Source of the DNA: Paenibacillus contaminans | GTDB taxonomy: Bacteria > Bacillota > Bacilli > Paenibacillales > NBRC-103111 | Assembly (NCBI RefSeq): GCF_003285015.1 | Contig: NZ_QMFB01000001.1 | Coordinates: 434,001 to 498,000 of the forward strand | Direction: 5' to 3' | DNA length: 64,000 nucleotides | Shown: positions 15,632-24,950 of the stretch, piece by piece | Position numbering within the stretch: position 1 is the first letter of the stretch | Layout of the letters: each line of letters starts with the position of its first letter | Position numbers and translations under genes: made by a program | The notes under the pieces: generated by a model | Databases searched by the model: none | Seen by the model: the letters and a program-made list of their open reading frames with translations, nothing else | What the model was told of the DNA's origin: nothing

Positions 15632-16639
15632 GTGGTATCTTCTCATGATGTTGCCAAGCTGGCCGGCGTATCGCAATCGACGGTTTCCAGAGTGTTAAAC
15701 GGATCCAGCTTAGTCAAACCGGAAACCGTGGAGAAAGTCGAAAAAGCGATGAAAGAGCTGCAATTTCGTCCGAATCTCGTCGCTCGAAGCCTAGTAAAGA
15801 ATAAAACGAATACGATCGCTCTCATTTCCGAGCACTTGTATAATCCTTTCTACGTGGAGACGACGGATAAAATCGTAAATATCGCTGCGGAGAAAGGCTA
15901 TAACGTGCTAGTGTATTTTCATTTTATCGGAGATGACGCCAGCTTGTATCAGACCGTCTTGAGCCATCGGGTGGAAGGGATCGTCATGTCCTCCATTCTG
16001 ATCGACGATCCGATTTATTCGGAGCTCGAGGATCTGAACATTCCGTTCGTCACATTCAACAGAAAGCACCGCAAGGGCGGCAATTATATCGAGCTGAATA
16101 ATGGGAAGGCTGCTGAATTAGCCGTCGATCATCTTGCTGCGCTCGGCCATCGGCGAATTGCCTATATCGGCGGGCCGCTGCACGCATCCACTTTTTACGA
16201 CAGGCATGAAGGGTATAAAGAAGCCATGCGACGTCGCGGGCTTAAGGTTTTGAAGCCGTGGATCAAAATGACGGATACGAGAGAGGAAAGCATCAAAGCG
16301 GCTTGCGGCGATTTGATCAAGCTTCGCGATTCGGAACGTCCTACGGCGATGATTGCCGCTACGGATGCAATCGCGCTTGAATGCTTGGATTATTTGCACA
16401 AGGCTGGGATTCGGGTTCCGGAGCAAATGAGCCTGTGCGGGATGGACAATATCAAAATATCTGCTCATCACGCGATACAATTGACGACAATCGGGGCGAT
16501 ATCCGCCAAAAATATGGGCGAGCTTGCCATTGAGCGGCTAATTGCAATCCTTGAACAGGAGGAAGAGCGTCCAATGCCCGAACGATGCACATTGGAGCCT
16601 ATCCTAATAAACAGAAAAACAACAGCGAGAATACCATAA
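15632..16639 (+). CDS. LacI-family transcriptional repressor
   Basis: The 335-residue protein has an N-terminal LacI helix-turn-helix (DVAKLAGVSQSTVSRVLNGSS, the first 25 residues, followed by the hinge with RPNLVARSL) and a periplasmic-binding-like effector domain (about 60-330). GTG 15632 is chosen because it gives the canonical N-terminus and AGGTG lies 5 bases upstream. The same perfect palindrome sits in its own promoter and in front of the next genes, so it most likely represses itself and the aldehyde/alcohol dehydrogenase pair until a sugar or related effector binds. The effector is unknown. Confidence 0.9.
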   Translation: MVSSHDVAKLAGVSQSTVSRVLNGSSLVKPETVEKVEKAMKELQFRPNLVARSLVKNKTNTIALISEHLYNPFYVETTDKIVNIAAEKGYNVLVYFHFIGDDASLYQTVLSHRVEGIVMSSILIDDPIYSELEDLNIPFVTFNRKHRKGGNYIELNNGKAAELAVDHLAALGHRRIAYIGGPLHASTFYDRHEGYKEAMRRRGLKVLKPWIKMTDTREESIKAACGDLIKLRDSERPTAMIAATDAIALECLDYLHKAGIRVPEQMSLCGMDNIKISAHHAIQLTTIGAISAKNMGELAIERLIAILEQEEERPMPERCTLEPILINRKTTARIP

Positions 16640-16655
16640 TTTTTTTAGGCTTTAA

Positions 16656-16669
16656 TGAATACGTATTCA
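16656..16669. promoter_or_regulatory. LacI-type operator, copy 2
   Basis: Perfect palindrome TGAATACGTATTCA, identical to the copy in the lacI-type promoter, 43 bases before the dehydrogenase start. No strong -35/-10 was found next to it. Confidence 0.8.
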
Positions 16670-16711
16670 TAAGAGGAGCGTCAGATTTACAAAAAGGAGG
16701 ATGCGTGTTTG

Positions 16712-18142
16712 ATGAACAAGGGGATTTTTTTAAATGGCCAAGAAGCCGAGGCCGGCCGATACTACGAGTTATTTAATCCATACTCCGGAGCGAAAATAGC
16801 GAATATTGCGCTTTCGTCGCCGGAGGAGATGCGGAGTGCGATTGCTTCCGCACAAGAGGGCTTCCAGCGCATGAAGAGCCTTCCTGCACATCGCCGTTCG
16901 GAAATTTTATATCGGACGGCCGAGCTGTATAAACAGAGAAAGGAGGAGGCAGCTCGCATAATAAGCGGGGAAGCGGCAAAGCCGATAAGCGCTGCGAGGT
17001 CGGAGGTCGATCGGGCGATTCAAACCTTGCTTTTTTCGGCGGAGGAAGCGAAACGTATTTGCGGCGAGCATATTCCCATGGATGCGGCCGTCGGCGGCGA
17101 AGGGCGATACGCGTTTACGATACGTCAGCCGATCGGCGTAGTGGGTGCCATCACGCCTTTTAACTTCCCGTTAAATCTCCTGGTTCATAAAGTCGGGCCG
17201 GCTTTGGCCGCCGGAAACAGCATTGTCGTGAAGCCGGCGGAGCAAACGCCGCTGTCTGCATTTTTTCTGGCGGAGCTGCTTACGGAAGCGGGGGCGCCTC
17301 AGGGGGCAATTAGTATCGTGCCTGGCGAAGGGCCTGCTCTCGGCAAGGTGCTGCTCGACGATGAGCGAGTCCGGAAAATATCGTTTACCGGCAGCCCTGA
17401 GGTCGGGATTGCCATTAAAAGCATGGCCGGCTTGAAAAAAGTAACCCTGGAGCTCGGCAGCAACTCCGCGATGTACATCGACAAGTCCGTCTGCGATCAG
17501 CTGTTGTCGATTGCGAAGCAAGCGGCGATCGGGGCATTCGCATACAGCGGCCAAGTGTGCATTAGCACGCAGCGAATCTATGTGCATCAGGAACTATACT
17601 CGGAGTTCCTGCGCATGTATAAAGATGAGGTTGAACGTATTCCTGTCGGCGACCCACTGGATGAACGGACGGTCGTCAGTTCGCTGATCAATGCCAAATC
17701 GCTTAACCGGATATGTTCCTGGATCGATGAAGCGGTGGCGAACGGAGCCGAATTAATTGCAGGGGGTGTCGTGAAGGATGGAATCCTGACTCCCGCTTTG
17801 TTGTCCGGGGTTTCGCCTGACATGAATATTTCGTGCAAAGAGGTTTTCGGTCCGGTGGCCGTCGTGCAAAGCGTTGCGGATAGTCAGGAAGCCGTATCAT
17901 TAATGAACCGGAGCCGATACGGGCTGAATGCCGGCGTATTTACGAACGATCTGAAGCAGGCGATGCAAATGAGCACGGAGCTGGAAGTCGGGCAAGTGCT
18001 GGTTAACGATACGCCGAGCATCCGCTTTGATCATATGCCGTATGGCGGTCTGAAAGATTCGGGATATGGACGGGAAGGCGTCAAATATGCGGTGGAAGAA
18101 ATGACCGACTTGAAAATGATCAGTCTTCGTTATCAAATCTAG
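16712..18142 (+). CDS. aldehyde dehydrogenase
   Basis: The 476-residue enzyme is an NAD(P)-dependent aldehyde dehydrogenase: Asn in ITPFNFPLN near 147, Rossmann FTGSPEVG near 227, the Glu motif LELGSNSA near 250, and catalytic Cys283 in GQVCISTQ. LGSNS in place of the common LGGN occurs in lactaldehyde/phosphonoacetaldehyde-type members. ATG 16712 follows AAAGGAGG by 11 bases; TTG 16709, one codon upstream, has ideal spacing and is equally possible. It is followed 25 bp later by an iron alcohol dehydrogenase, so the pair may interconvert an alcohol, aldehyde and acid under LacI control. Confidence 0.9.
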   Translation: MNKGIFLNGQEAEAGRYYELFNPYSGAKIANIALSSPEEMRSAIASAQEGFQRMKSLPAHRRSEILYRTAELYKQRKEEAARIISGEAAKPISAARSEVDRAIQTLLFSAEEAKRICGEHIPMDAAVGGEGRYAFTIRQPIGVVGAITPFNFPLNLLVHKVGPALAAGNSIVVKPAEQTPLSAFFLAELLTEAGAPQGAISIVPGEGPALGKVLLDDERVRKISFTGSPEVGIAIKSMAGLKKVTLELGSNSAMYIDKSVCDQLLSIAKQAAIGAFAYSGQVCISTQRIYVHQELYSEFLRMYKDEVERIPVGDPLDERTVVSSLINAKSLNRICSWIDEAVANGAELIAGGVVKDGILTPALLSGVSPDMNISCKEVFGPVAVVQSVADSQEAVSLMNRSRYGLNAGVFTNDLKQAMQMSTELEVGQVLVNDTPSIRFDHMPYGGLKDSGYGREGVKYAVEEMTDLKMISLRYQI

Positions 18143-18167
18143 CTCAACCAAATGGGAGGCCAAAGCC

Positions 18168-19358
18168 ATGGAACGTGAAATAAAAACGTTTGTATCGCCG
18201 ATTAAAATCATTACCGGAACGGGCAGCTTGTCGCGGCTGCCGGAAGAGATCGCTGCCTTGGGCGTATCGAAAACGATGATCTTTGCCGACCCGGGCGTAC
18301 TGAAAGCCGGCATTCTCGATTCGTTAACCCGGATTCTTGATGAAGGCAAGGTGGACTATACCATTTACAGCGATATACAACCGGAACCGCCTATTCCCGT
18401 CGGCGATAAAGCCGTTGCAGCGCTGCGGGACAGTCAAGCGGAGCTTGTGATCGGGATCGGCGGAGGCAGCTGCTTGGACATTACGAAAGCGGCGGCTGTG
18501 CTGAGCAAGCATGACGGGTCCATTGCGGATTACTTGAACTTAACGGGGAAGAAGAAGCTATCCGGCAAAGGGCTGCCCAAAATATTAATACCGACTACAT
18601 CCGGTACGGGAGCGGAAGTGACCGATATCGCCGTCTTTTCTTTGGAATCGACGAAGGATGTTTTGACGCATCCGTACTTATTGGCGGATATTGCGATCGT
18701 CGATCCGGAGCTTACTTACTCGCTTCCGCCTAAAATTACCGCCGCTACGGGAGTGGATGCATTAACGCACGCTGCGGAGGCTTTTTTTTCCGTCAATGCT
18801 TCGCCTATTACGGATACGCTTGCTTTGGAAGCGATCAGAAAAATTAGTTCAAACATTCATACGGCCGTTCTGCACGGTTCGGACAAAAGCGCGAGAAGAG
18901 AGATGTCGTACGGCAGCTTGCTTGCCGGTCTAAGCTTTTATAATGCCGGCGTTGCCGGCGTTCATGCACTTGCCTACCCTTTGGGCGGCTTGTTCAAAAT
19001 TTCGCATGGCGAATCAAACGCGCTGCTGCTTCCTTATGTGTTCGACTTCATCTGGCCGGCATGCAGTCATGAAAAAATGCTGATGATGACGGAAGCGCTC
19101 GGCGTGCCAAGCAGCGGCTTGACGAAACGAAAAGCGGCGCTAACGGCGGTTACCTCCTTCCGAGAAATGATCCGTGAAATCGGGCTTTCGCTTTCGCTTC
19201 AGGACTTCGGCATTCGAAGAGAAGACATCGAGCGGTTGTCACAGGACGCGATTAAACAAACGCGGTTATTGGCACGCAGTCCCATGCCGTACACGCTGGA
19301 CGACATTCGGCGCATTTACATAAATGCATGGGAAGGGAAGCCGGGGCACGAGTACTGA
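18168..19358 (+). CDS. iron-containing alcohol dehydrogenase
   Basis: The 396-residue protein is a group III (Fe-dependent) alcohol dehydrogenase: nucleotide-binding GGGSCLD near 103, and the metal ligands in GVDALTHAAEAF (about D197 and H201) and in HALAYPLGGLFKISHGESNALLLP (two His near 266 and 280). It acts in the cytosol with NAD(H). GGGAGG precedes the ATG. It is the second gene of the LacI-controlled operon and is followed by a terminator. The alcohol is not predictable; 1,2-propanediol, glycerol-like or butanol-type substrates are all seen in the family. Confidence 0.9.
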   Translation: MEREIKTFVSPIKIITGTGSLSRLPEEIAALGVSKTMIFADPGVLKAGILDSLTRILDEGKVDYTIYSDIQPEPPIPVGDKAVAALRDSQAELVIGIGGGSCLDITKAAAVLSKHDGSIADYLNLTGKKKLSGKGLPKILIPTTSGTGAEVTDIAVFSLESTKDVLTHPYLLADIAIVDPELTYSLPPKITAATGVDALTHAAEAFFSVNASPITDTLALEAIRKISSNIHTAVLHGSDKSARREMSYGSLLAGLSFYNAGVAGVHALAYPLGGLFKISHGESNALLLPYVFDFIWPACSHEKMLMMTEALGVPSSGLTKRKAALTAVTSFREMIREIGLSLSLQDFGIRREDIERLSQDAIKQTRLLARSPMPYTLDDIRRIYINAWEGKPGHEY

Positions 19359-19375
19359 TTCGCAATAAGATTTCG

Positions 19376-19412
19376 AAAGGATGGACGTCGTTCATGACGC
19401 TTCATCCTTTTT
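19376..19412 (+). terminator. terminator after the dehydrogenase operon
   Basis: AAAGGATG and CATCCTTT form the stem, with an inner GACGTC/GACGC pairing, ending in T. Confidence 0.8.
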
Positions 19413-19562
19413 GACGTTGCAAAAAGGATGGAGGCTAAGTCGATTAGGATATGCCGATCGCCGGCCGCCGCTTTCGAGCTAACCGTTGATGATGCGGAAT
19501 GTGCAAGGTTTGATTTGGTTTGTGCAATTATTATCGTCAAAAATATTGCTATACTTTTCTCT

Positions 19563-19580
19563 ATTGGACGGTTGTCCAAT
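19563..19580. promoter_or_regulatory. inverted repeat in the leader of the large secreted protein gene
   Basis: ATTGGAC-GGTT-GTCCAAT (7+4+7) lies just downstream of a TATACT box near 19550, so it may be an operator. No regulator can be assigned. Confidence 0.4.
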
Positions 19581-19667
19581 TGCTCTCTATAGGTGCTCAA
19601 TAGAATAAGAGTCGAGTGAAAAAGGGGGAGGATACAGCAATCTGTTAAGAAATCGATTACTGAAATT

Positions 19668-19681
19668 TATAAGCGCTTTCA
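19668..19681. promoter_or_regulatory. cre-like site
   Basis: TATAAGCGCTTTCA agrees with the CcpA cre pattern (TGAAAGCGCTTTCA) at 12 of 14 positions and lies 20 bases before the start of a secreted carbohydrate protein gene, a position compatible with catabolite repression. Inferred from pattern only. Confidence 0.45.
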
Positions 19682-19701
19682 AACATGGGAAGGGTGATAG
19701 A

Positions 19702-22700
19702 ATGAGTTTGCGAAAAAAATCGTGGTTCGCCTTCATGCTTGCCTGCTGTTTAATCTTCCAACTTATTGCCGTATGGGTCCCAAAACCGGCAGCAGCGGCG
19801 CTGACCGGAAATCTTGTTGAAAATGCCGGTTTTGAGAATACGTCCGGGATCGCTCCCGAAAAGTGGTCGGTTTACTGGAACGTTTGGAATGAATCCATTA
19901 AAGCTGTGCCGGAAGCTGCCCGAACGGATATTTATGGTATTTCCATTCAAACGGCTATTAACAATAGTCCATGGGTGGCGACACCTGTTCCGGTAGAGGA
20001 GGGCGCTACATATGACGTGACGTCCTGGTTTCGGGCCTTTCTGGATAGCGGGAATGTCTGCTATAAAGTGGAGTTTTATAAAGGTCTGGAGAAAACGGTG
20101 GAGAATTGGGTGGAAGGATTTGTCCATGCCGAGCCGCAATCGAAGCTGGACGGACAGTGGCATGAGATGAAATATGAAATTCAAGCGCCATCCGCTTCAC
20201 GGTATATGTACGTTTACCTGCGTCTTTGCGGGACGGGGACCGTACATTTCGACGACGTTTCGGTCGTAAAGACGAAGGACAAGCAGCAGCTCGTACTCGG
20301 TACGAATCATGTCTACTTTTATCCCGAGATGTCCGAAGGTGTTGTCAAAATCGCTTTGGATCCGGTGAACGGCGTATATGCAGGCAAAAAGGTGGATCTC
20401 TCGATCCGTGACGAGGATGAGGGGACGTTGTTTCATCAGGAGGGTATAGCTGCCGCTGCGGAGCTTAACGCTTCGTTCGACCCTTTGTCGATGGAGCTGC
20501 GGAAGCCGTATTTTGTGACGGCAGTACTTAAGGATGAGAACGGACTGGAGCTGGAGCGACAGGAGAAGACGATTTACAGGTGGGAACGACCGGCGGCGAT
20601 TCCGCAGAACGGACCGGTAATCGAGAACGGCGAACCGTTCTTTCCGTTCATCGCATACCATGTCGAACGGACGGACTTTGCCGAATTAAGCGCCATTGGC
20701 GTCAATACCGTACAGGGCGTCGCCAGCTCCAATCTGGACACCATGCAGAGCTGGTTCGACTCGGCGCATGCGAACGGACTGAAGGTGCTGGTTCCGCTGT
20801 ACAAGGACATGAAAGTTAAGGAAAATTACGACCTGACGGAACGTATTGTAAACCGTTTCAAGTCTCATCCAGCCGTGCTCGGTTATATGATTATGGATGA
20901 ACCTGTCGGAAACGGCATTCCGCAGCAAGAGCTTCTGGACGCATACAAGCTGGTGCGTTCATTAGATCCGATTCATCCGACTTATATGGTGGAAGCGGCT
21001 CCATACGCATACTCTTCCACAGGACAAGCGACGGATATATTGGTTACCGACCGATACCCGTACGCAAAGGACTACATGCAGCCGATTTCCATCGTCGGCG
21101 ACGGGGTAAGAGACGCCGTGGCAGCCGTGGACAATGCGAAGCCTATTTGGACGATCCTGCAAATGTTTCGGCTTCCGGAAACCGTATGGAACTATCTTCC
21201 GACAATCGAGCAAGTCCGCAATATGGCGTATCAGTCTCTCCTGGCCGGGAGCAAGGGGCTCGGGTTTTATGCCTATAACGATCCGGGCTGGAAGCTGAAG
21301 GAATCCGAGCTATGGCCAGGGCTAGTAAAGTTTAAAAGCGAACTGGCTTTGATCGCCGATCTGGCGACAAGCGGCTCCAAGACGGACGGCCACGCAGGCA
21401 GCGACGTGCAATGGGGCGTATACAACAAAGGGTTGGAGCAATACGTCATCGCTTTAAATGTAACAAAATCCGCGAAAACCGCGGCAATTCCGCTCCCGCA
21501 AGCGGGGAATACGGTTGAGCTCGCGTATGGCGGTCAACCAAAGCGGACGGGCAGTTGGGAGGAAGTGCTGAACATCGACCTAGGGCCCGAGGAAACGCTA
21601 GTGTACCGGATAACGCCTTATTTGAACGGAGTTCAGCAAGCGATCGGCGAGTGGGAAAGCGCATCGGAGCTTCTCGCCAGCCAACAGTGGAAGAAGAAAT
21701 CGCAGAAATTAGCAGCAGAGCTGCTGAAAGTAAAAGAAGAGCTGGAAAGCGCGCAAACCGATGGCGGAAAAACCGTCAAAAAAGCTGAAAAAGCGATAGA
21801 CAATATCGAGAAATTGCGAGAGTGGGTGACCCAAAAAACCGATACTGAGCTTCAAGGGAAAAGAGCGCAAATAAACGATTTGCTTGACTTTGCGTATTCC
21901 AGTCTTCTTCCGATCTTACAATCGATGGCGCAGCTTAACGTGCAAATTGCGGGATTGCCTTTGCTGCCGGGCGATGAGTTGGCATTGAACGTAACAGGTC
22001 AAAATATAGGCGATAAAGCGATCCGAAATGCGGAGCTTCGCATCGAATACCCGGAAGCGCTGGGTCTGCCTCCGACCGTAAAGCAGCTTGGGAAAATCGT
22101 CAAAGGCCAGAGCTTTGCCCATGCAGAGAAACCGGTTATACCAATTGCCGGACAGCAGGGCGAGTATGTCGTAAAAGCTACACTAGCCTTCGATTATAAA
22201 GGAACGGCCGTCCAAGTGCCCGCGGAAACGGCGTTTACGGTTTCGCCGATGCTTACTGCCAGGCTGACGCCGGATCGAATGGATATTACTAACGCAGGCT
22301 CTTATCCGTTCGCCCTGGAACTGACAAACGCATCCGATCAACCGCTTGTGCTCGATCTGCAGCACACAACAGCGGAAGGCTTTTCGATTGATCTCGCACC
22401 ATCTGTCGTACTGGCAGGGCATGAAAATAAAACCGTTCAAGGTATTTTGACGGTTTCCGAGACGTCGGAGGACGGCGAATATGCTGTTGCCATCGAAGCC
22501 TCTTCGGCAGGCGTCAGACATGCGACTCTCCCGTTTTCCGTTCTGATCAATACGAATGCCGTTTATAACGGCGGATTCGAACAGAAGGCGTCCGGCTCGG
22601 CCTCACCGGCCGGGTGGGAGCTGAGAAGCGGCGTTTGGGATCGGAACGTTTCCCATAGCGGCTTGTCTTCCGCAAGATTGAATCCGGATCCGAACAATAG

Positions 22701-23781
22701 CTTTAATGTACTGAACACAAACGCCGCCAAACAATTTCCAGTGGAACCCGGAACGAAATATACGTTGACGGGATGGGTCAAAACGGAGGCAACGGAAGGA
22801 TCGGTCGCATTGGGGGTCAGACAAATCGACGCAGCCGGCAACTCCATCGTTTACTCATGGGAGGAAGCGGAGAAAAGCGGCGAGTGGACGAAGGTGGAGG
22901 TTACCTTCACTGCACGCGCGAACGCTGTAGGGGCTAGCGTATATTTCAAGCTGAACCAGACGGCGAACGGCTCGGCTTGGGTGGATGATTTGTCTTTGAC
23001 TGCAATCACCGCCGTACTGGACGGTAAGCTGACACCGGACAGTATTTATGCTAATCAAGCGGGGCACTACCCTTTTTCGATCGAGTTGACGAACGCTTCG
23101 GCCAATCCGATATCGGTAGATTTGATAGGGCAAGTTCCGAACGGGATAGCGATGACGCTTGATTCTTCCGTTGCGCTTGCTGCTAAGGAAAAAAAGACGG
23201 TTACAGGCTCCGTGTATATACCCGCAACGGTAACCGAAGGCGTTTATGGAATAAAGGTAGAAGCGAAAGTCGGAAATGTGACTTATTTAACGCTTCCGCT
23301 TTCGATTACGGTCAGCACAAACCCTGTATACAACGGCAGTTTTGAAAAATTGGGAACCGACGGCAGACCGGACGGGTGGTATACGGGCGCTGGGGTTCGG
23401 GATCAAGCGGTCGTCCACAACGGACAATATTCCGTTAAGCTTAGTCCCGATGCGAATAACGCGTGGAACACCATTAATACGGCTCCGCCGCGGGGGATTG
23501 CGGTTATACCCGGTCATACTTATACGCTTACGGGATGGGTCAAAAACAGTGCGACGACAGGTTCCGTAGCTTTGGGAATCAGACAGGCGAACGAGAACGG
23601 AAGCAGCTTAACCTACACATGGACGGAAGCGGCTAAAAACAGCGACTGGACAAAGGTTCAAGTTAAGGTTACGGCGCTGCCGCAAGCGAAAACGATTTGG
23701 GTTTATTTCAAAATGGATCAGATTGCAGATGGTCCGGCATGGGTGGATGAATTGGAGCTAATGGAAGAGGGGGCAATATAG
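19702..23781 (+). CDS. large secreted multi-domain carbohydrate-binding protein with a TIM-barrel-like region
   Basis: The 1359-residue product has a signal peptide (to about residue 33, PKPAAAA), a CBM4_9-like jelly roll (about 35-195, NLVENAGFEN...), a beta-sandwich (about 200-300), a TIM-barrel-like glycoside hydrolase region (about 300-560) with MIMDEP (possible catalytic Glu near 400), a charged helical region (about 665-745), and two tandem modules each made of a NEW3-like beta-sandwich and a CBM4_9-like domain (VYNGGFEQ near 955 and VYNGSFEK near 1213). It is probably exported and acts on an external polysaccharide. It is likely regulated by the nearby cre-like site and perhaps by the convergent AraC gene. 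No cell-wall anchor is visible. Confidence 0.75.
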   Translation: MSLRKKSWFAFMLACCLIFQLIAVWVPKPAAAALTGNLVENAGFENTSGIAPEKWSVYWNVWNESIKAVPEAARTDIYGISIQTAINNSPWVATPVPVEEGATYDVTSWFRAFLDSGNVCYKVEFYKGLEKTVENWVEGFVHAEPQSKLDGQWHEMKYEIQAPSASRYMYVYLRLCGTGTVHFDDVSVVKTKDKQQLVLGTNHVYFYPEMSEGVVKIALDPVNGVYAGKKVDLSIRDEDEGTLFHQEGIAAAAELNASFDPLSMELRKPYFVTAVLKDENGLELERQEKTIYRWERPAAIPQNGPVIENGEPFFPFIAYHVERTDFAELSAIGVNTVQGVASSNLDTMQSWFDSAHANGLKVLVPLYKDMKVKENYDLTERIVNRFKSHPAVLGYMIMDEPVGNGIPQQELLDAYKLVRSLDPIHPTYMVEAAPYAYSSTGQATDILVTDRYPYAKDYMQPISIVGDGVRDAVAAVDNAKPIWTILQMFRLPETVWNYLPTIEQVRNMAYQSLLAGSKGLGFYAYNDPGWKLKESELWPGLVKFKSELALIADLATSGSKTDGHAGSDVQWGVYNKGLEQYVIALNVTKSAKTAAIPLPQAGNTVELAYGGQPKRTGSWEEVLNIDLGPEETLVYRITPYLNGVQQAIGEWESASELLASQQWKKKSQKLAAELLKVKEELESAQTDGGKTVKKAEKAIDNIEKLREWVTQKTDTELQGKRAQINDLLDFAYSSLLPILQSMAQLNVQIAGLPLLPGDELALNVTGQNIGDKAIRNAELRIEYPEALGLPPTVKQLGKIVKGQSFAHAEKPVIPIAGQQGEYVVKATLAFDYKGTAVQVPAETAFTVSPMLTARLTPDRMDITNAGSYPFALELTNASDQPLVLDLQHTTAEGFSIDLAPSVVLAGHENKTVQGILTVSETSEDGEYAVAIEASSAGVRHATLPFSVLINTNAVYNGGFEQKASGSASPAGWELRSGVWDRNVSHSGLSSARLNPDPNNSFNVLNTNAAKQFPVEPGTKYTLTGWVKTEATEGSVALGVRQIDAAGNSIVYSWEEAEKSGEWTKVEVTFTARANAVGASVYFKLNQTANGSAWVDDLSLTAITAVLDGKLTPDSIYANQAGHYPFSIELTNASANPISVDLIGQVPNGIAMTLDSSVALAAKEKKTVTGSVYIPATVTEGVYGIKVEAKVGNVTYLTLPLSITVSTNPVYNGSFEKLGTDGRPDGWYTGAGVRDQAVVHNGQYSVKLSPDANNAWNTINTAPPRGIAVIPGHTYTLTGWVKNSATTGSVALGIRQANENGSSLTYTWTEAAKNSDWTKVQVKVTALPQAKTIWVYFKMDQIADGPAWVDELELMEEGAI

Positions 23782-23827
23782 GACTAGAATTGTTGTTGAC
23801 AATCTGATTTCGATGCTGCCTCAAAGC

Positions 23828-23865
23828 TGCCTCCATGCCGCAAGCAAGCGGCAGGAGGCATTTTT
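23828..23865 (+). terminator. strong terminator
   Basis: TGCCTCC...GGAGGCA with an inner GCCGC/GCGGC stem and five T; it ends the large secreted protein gene and may also stop the convergent AraC gene. Confidence 0.85.
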
Positions 23866-23871
23866 AAGTCC

Positions 23872-24750
23872 TTAACGTCCTCTAATTTGCTGCGGCGTAT
23901 ACTTTGTTTTCTTTTTGAATAGTCGTGTAAAGTAAGCGACATTATCGTAGCCGATATGACTGGAAATTTCCTTGACCGTCATGGACGAGGTTAACAGCAA
24001 GTCTAACGATTTTTGTATCCGCAAGTTAATGATATGCTGGTGCAAGGAGGTTCCGGTATGCAATTGAATAAGCTTATTTAAGTAAATGGGGTTGAAGTGA
24101 AATTCGCTTCCAAGTCGTTCATAGGTTATCGGTTCATTGTACCTGGTTTGGATATACTCGAGAATTTCTTGTACGAGACCGTTTCTGAGGGGCAGGGAGG
24201 CGTCTCTGCTCTTTGTTATGCGGGCAACCAGCATGAGCCAAGCGGTAAACAAGCCGTTCAAATACGTTTGATTATACAGCAATCCGTTTCGGAATTCGCC
24301 TACGATTTCCCGCAAATATTGACCGATTCGCGCTTCCGGCAAAACATTGATGTGAGGGAGAAAGCCGTCAAAATCGACGAAGGACACTTTACCCGTTTTG
24401 ACGAGCGAGGAATCGAAAAAAGGAAGATTCAAAGGACCGATAGGGAAGTTCATATGTTGGAAGCCGCTAATAAAGTCAAAATGAATACCGGAAAGCGTGA
24501 ACGGATTTTTGCTGTCGGAAGCGATACGATGAACGACCTTGGGACCATAAAAGAAAAGATCTCCTGGCGCTGCACGGTAAGCGGTGCCGTCAATTTCAAT
24601 GTCGCCGGTTCCATCGAAAATATATAAAAACTGATGATCATAGATCATTCGCGGTCCGTAGGTTTGACCGGGGTAAAACTTGAATAAGTTAATAAACCTT
24701 ACATGAGGTTCGATGTCGGTCATATGCATAACCCGAAGATCTGTAGTCAA
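23872..24750 (-). CDS. AraC-family regulator with N-terminal cupin
   Basis: The 292-residue protein has an N-terminal cupin-type ligand domain (about 20-165, with GDLFFYGPKVVHRI) and a C-terminal AraC helix-turn-helix pair (about 190-290, ending DNVAYFTRLFKKKTKYTPQQIR). Such proteins are cytosolic sugar-responsive activators. The TTG at 24750 is preferred because AGGAGAGG lies 6 bases upstream; the TTG at 24756 directly abuts it. It is convergent with the large secreted carbohydrate protein gene, its most plausible target, though no site was identified. Confidence 0.85.
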   Translation of the reverse strand: MTTDLRVMHMTDIEPHVRFINLFKFYPGQTYGPRMIYDHQFLYIFDGTGDIEIDGTAYRAAPGDLFFYGPKVVHRIASDSKNPFTLSGIHFDFISGFQHMNFPIGPLNLPFFDSSLVKTGKVSFVDFDGFLPHINVLPEARIGQYLREIVGEFRNGLLYNQTYLNGLFTAWLMLVARITKSRDASLPLRNGLVQEILEYIQTRYNEPITYERLGSEFHFNPIYLNKLIQLHTGTSLHQHIINLRIQKSLDLLLTSSMTVKEISSHIGYDNVAYFTRLFKKKTKYTPQQIRGR

Positions 24751-24950
24751 ATGCAACCTCTCCTAATCGGAAATGTGAGATGACTGATCTTGTTGATGCC
24801 TTCATTATAACATGCACCGGAGCGGATTCGCGTTATTGGAAATGAATCGTGAAGCTTCTGTAAGCCGGCGAAGACGGGGCGGACTGCCCAAGAACGAGAT
24901 TGGCAATACAAGCTTTTGCTCGAGATGGAAGAAGCGCCATGACGACAGTG

